Origin: Bog-473 sp963755375
GTDB lineage: Bacteria; Actinomycetota; Acidimicrobiia; Acidimicrobiales; RAAP-2
Direction: 5' to 3'
NCBI GenBank assembly: GCA_963755375.1
Contig: CAVWKG010000016.1
Span: 1,860,001-1,924,000 of the forward strand
Length of the DNA stretch: 64,000 nt
Made by a program: the position numbers and the translations under genes. Of this stretch, positions 62,984 to 64,000 are shown piece after piece. Within the stretch, counting starts at the first letter, position 1. Each line of letters begins with the position of its first letter. Below the pieces are notes generated by a model, which searched no databases, was not told where the DNA came from, and saw only the letters and a list, made by a program, of their open reading frames with translations.

Positions 62984-63622
62984 TCATCCCGTGCCTCCCA
63001 CTGCGACGAGTTCCCCACCTACATCCGAAGTCGGTTCTTGCGGCACCCCCGCCGGGTACATCGCGGCACCTGCGGTGACGATGCCAACTGACAACAACAC
63101 GGAACCGAGGGCGTCAAACGGGGTGTGCCAGTGGGCGCCGACGACGGCCAGGGACATCAGCAGGACCCAGGCCGCGCCGAGCAGGAACGTCACGCGCCGT
63201 GCCCATCGACCCAGCAGCGGCTGGAGCGCCAACCACATGGCCAATGCCGTCGCGCACGCCGCCGTGACGTTGCCGGACGGGAAGGTGAGCTGGCCGTTGT
63301 ACGTCTCGTGGACGAGTGGCTTGGCGACGTGCTCGCTTATCAGCAGGGCCACGGCGGCAAACCCTGCGTAGACCGCGACCCGCACGAGGGAGCGTCGCAG
63401 GGCACCGAAGGCGAAGGCGACCACGAGGACGGCGATGATCGCCGGGAGGGCGAGCAGGTCGGCGAAATCAGCCCAGCCGTCGACGGAAGACGGGGATCCC
63501 AGCGATCTCAGCAAAGGACGCTCGAAGCGGTACAGGCCGTGGCCATGCGCCAGGGCGGAGGCCAGGAGTGCGAACGCAAGCAGACTCACCAGAGCAATGA
63601 CTGTGAGTGTCGAACGCCGCAC
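62984..63622 (-). CDS. PAP2-type membrane phosphatase-like protein
   Basis: 212 residues, about five to six helices. LTVIALVSLLAFALLASALA at the start, LLALPAIIAVLVVAFAFGAL, then the PAP2 motif blocks: ISEHVAKPLVHE (K-P), LTFPSGNVTAACATALAMW (PSGH with His replaced by Asn) and AVVGAHWHTPFDALG (H-x3-D). The Asn at the PSGH site would impair a classical acid phosphatase, so substrate use may differ. GTG 63622 with a TAAATT box 7 nt upstream. The PGA/phospholipid link is unproven. Confidence 0.85.
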   Translation of the reverse strand: MRRSTLTVIALVSLLAFALLASALAHGHGLYRFERPLLRSLGSPSSVDGWADFADLLALPAIIAVLVVAFAFGALRRSLVRVAVYAGFAAVALLISEHVAKPLVHETYNGQLTFPSGNVTAACATALAMWLALQPLLGRWARRVTFLLGAAWVLLMSLAVVGAHWHTPFDALGSVLLSVGIVTAGAAMYPAGVPQEPTSDVGGELVAVGGTG

Positions 63623-63629
63623 ACGTACA

Positions 63630-63635
63630 AATTTA
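63630..63635 (-). promoter_or_regulatory. -10 box TAAATT for the PAP2 gene
   Basis: Minus strand, 7 nt before GTG 63622: leaderless layout. Confidence 0.5.
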
Positions 63636-64000
63636 GGCGGCCCGGGGGGCGTTTTGTCCTCGCCTCTGCGTCCTGGAGGTGGGATGGGAAAGAGCCCCCA
63701 GGTTCTTACGAGTTGCACAGGAGCCTCCCAGTGAGCCCAGCCGTCCTCTGGGTCCCGGCCCGGCGCTGGCCTCGGTGGCGCCGAGGGGTGGACCACCGGA
63801 ATACAACAGAACCCGCGATTCTGCCGGTTGGAACCCGGGAGCAGCGACGGGGCCTGGGAGACCCCCGCGCCCAACGGCACCCCCGCGTACCGCACACGCA
63901 AACCCGGCCCTACCATGCGCCCAGGAGTAATGGCCTGAAGTTCGCCCGTCATCCGCACCCAACTGAAGGACCGGGGCCAATCGATCCCCGGACCGGTGCC
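63636..64000. other. Right edge, no recognised gene
   Basis: About 365 bp. A long minus-strand frame continues the PAP2 frame upstream but has no family support (Pro/Arg/Gly-rich). A structured, repetitive GGCC-rich stretch was examined for a riboswitch and none fits. Any gene to the right starts outside the window. Confidence 0.4.

Noticed and set aside
63640..64000. c-di-AMP (ydaO) or other riboswitch at the right edge
   Set aside because: Structured-looking GC-rich repeats were compared with the known core motifs by eye and did not match.
1..64000. CRISPR arrays, prophage genes and intact insertion sequences
   Set aside because: No regularly spaced short repeats, no transposase, integrase or phage structural motifs were seen.

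Overview
The window is about 66-70% GC, densely packed, and reads as an actinobacterial chromosome. The gene content (LLM flavin oxidoreductase, FadD-type ligase, fused biotin carboxylase-BCCP, split methylmalonyl-CoA mutase, FGD-GY propeller repeats, no 70-type 5' leaders at many genes) fits a free-living or uncultured lineage near Acidimicrobiia; this is an inference, since no rRNA or marker gene is present. A recurrent signal supports Actinobacteria: a TANNNT -10 box lies 6-10 nt before the start codon of about a dozen genes, the layout of leaderless transcripts.

Layout. 1-8.1 kb: catabolic and general metabolism (aldehyde dehydrogenase running off the left edge, acyl-CoA synthetase, GNAT, 3-methyladenine glycosylase tag, quinone oxidoreductase, LLM oxidoreductase divergent from an SDR, ArsR regulator coupled to an AHSA1-type protein). 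8.4-25.1 kb: a surface-glycan region on mixed strands with GT4 and GT2 glycosyltransferases, a GT2-GT4 fusion, FkbM and TylF methyltransferases, two large GT-C-like membrane proteins, a UDP-ManNAc-type dehydrogenase and an epimerase. Many of these genes are broken by single-base frameshifts; in several cases one added G or C in a short run restores the family motif, so sequence error is at least as likely as decay. 25.2-32.1 kb: an intact, tightly coupled seven-gene minus-strand operon (rfbB, rfbD, UDP-glucose dehydrogenase, UDP-glucuronate decarboxylase, two GT2 enzymes, and a membrane-anchored protein with two retropepsin domains) supplying dTDP-rhamnose steps and UDP-GlcA/UDP-xylose.

32-36 kb: birA divergent from accC (biotin carboxylase-BCCP), followed by an M20 amidohydrolase and an ABM monooxygenase. 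36-45 kb: an accessory stretch with a Kelch/propeller secreted protein, a GT4, a 97-residue protein of unknown family with a decayed copy 3 kb away, a double-methyltransferase fusion, a membrane spermidine-synthase-like protein and a TPR protein. 45-60 kb: cobalamin-linked and housekeeping genes (methylmalonyl-CoA mutase large subunit, cobalamin adenosyltransferase, methionine synthase metH), CtaG, aldo/keto reductase, alpha/beta hydrolase, a CapA-like protein, a MarR-VOC fusion regulator and a rhodanese-MoeB fusion. 59-64 kb: a secreted protein, a poly-gamma-glutamate-hydrolase-like gene flanked by a diverged ~80-145 bp direct repeat, an alpha/beta hydrolase, a VOC protein, a small hypothetical and a PAP2-type membrane protein.

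No tRNA, rRNA, CRISPR array, intact insertion sequence or convincing intrinsic terminator was seen.
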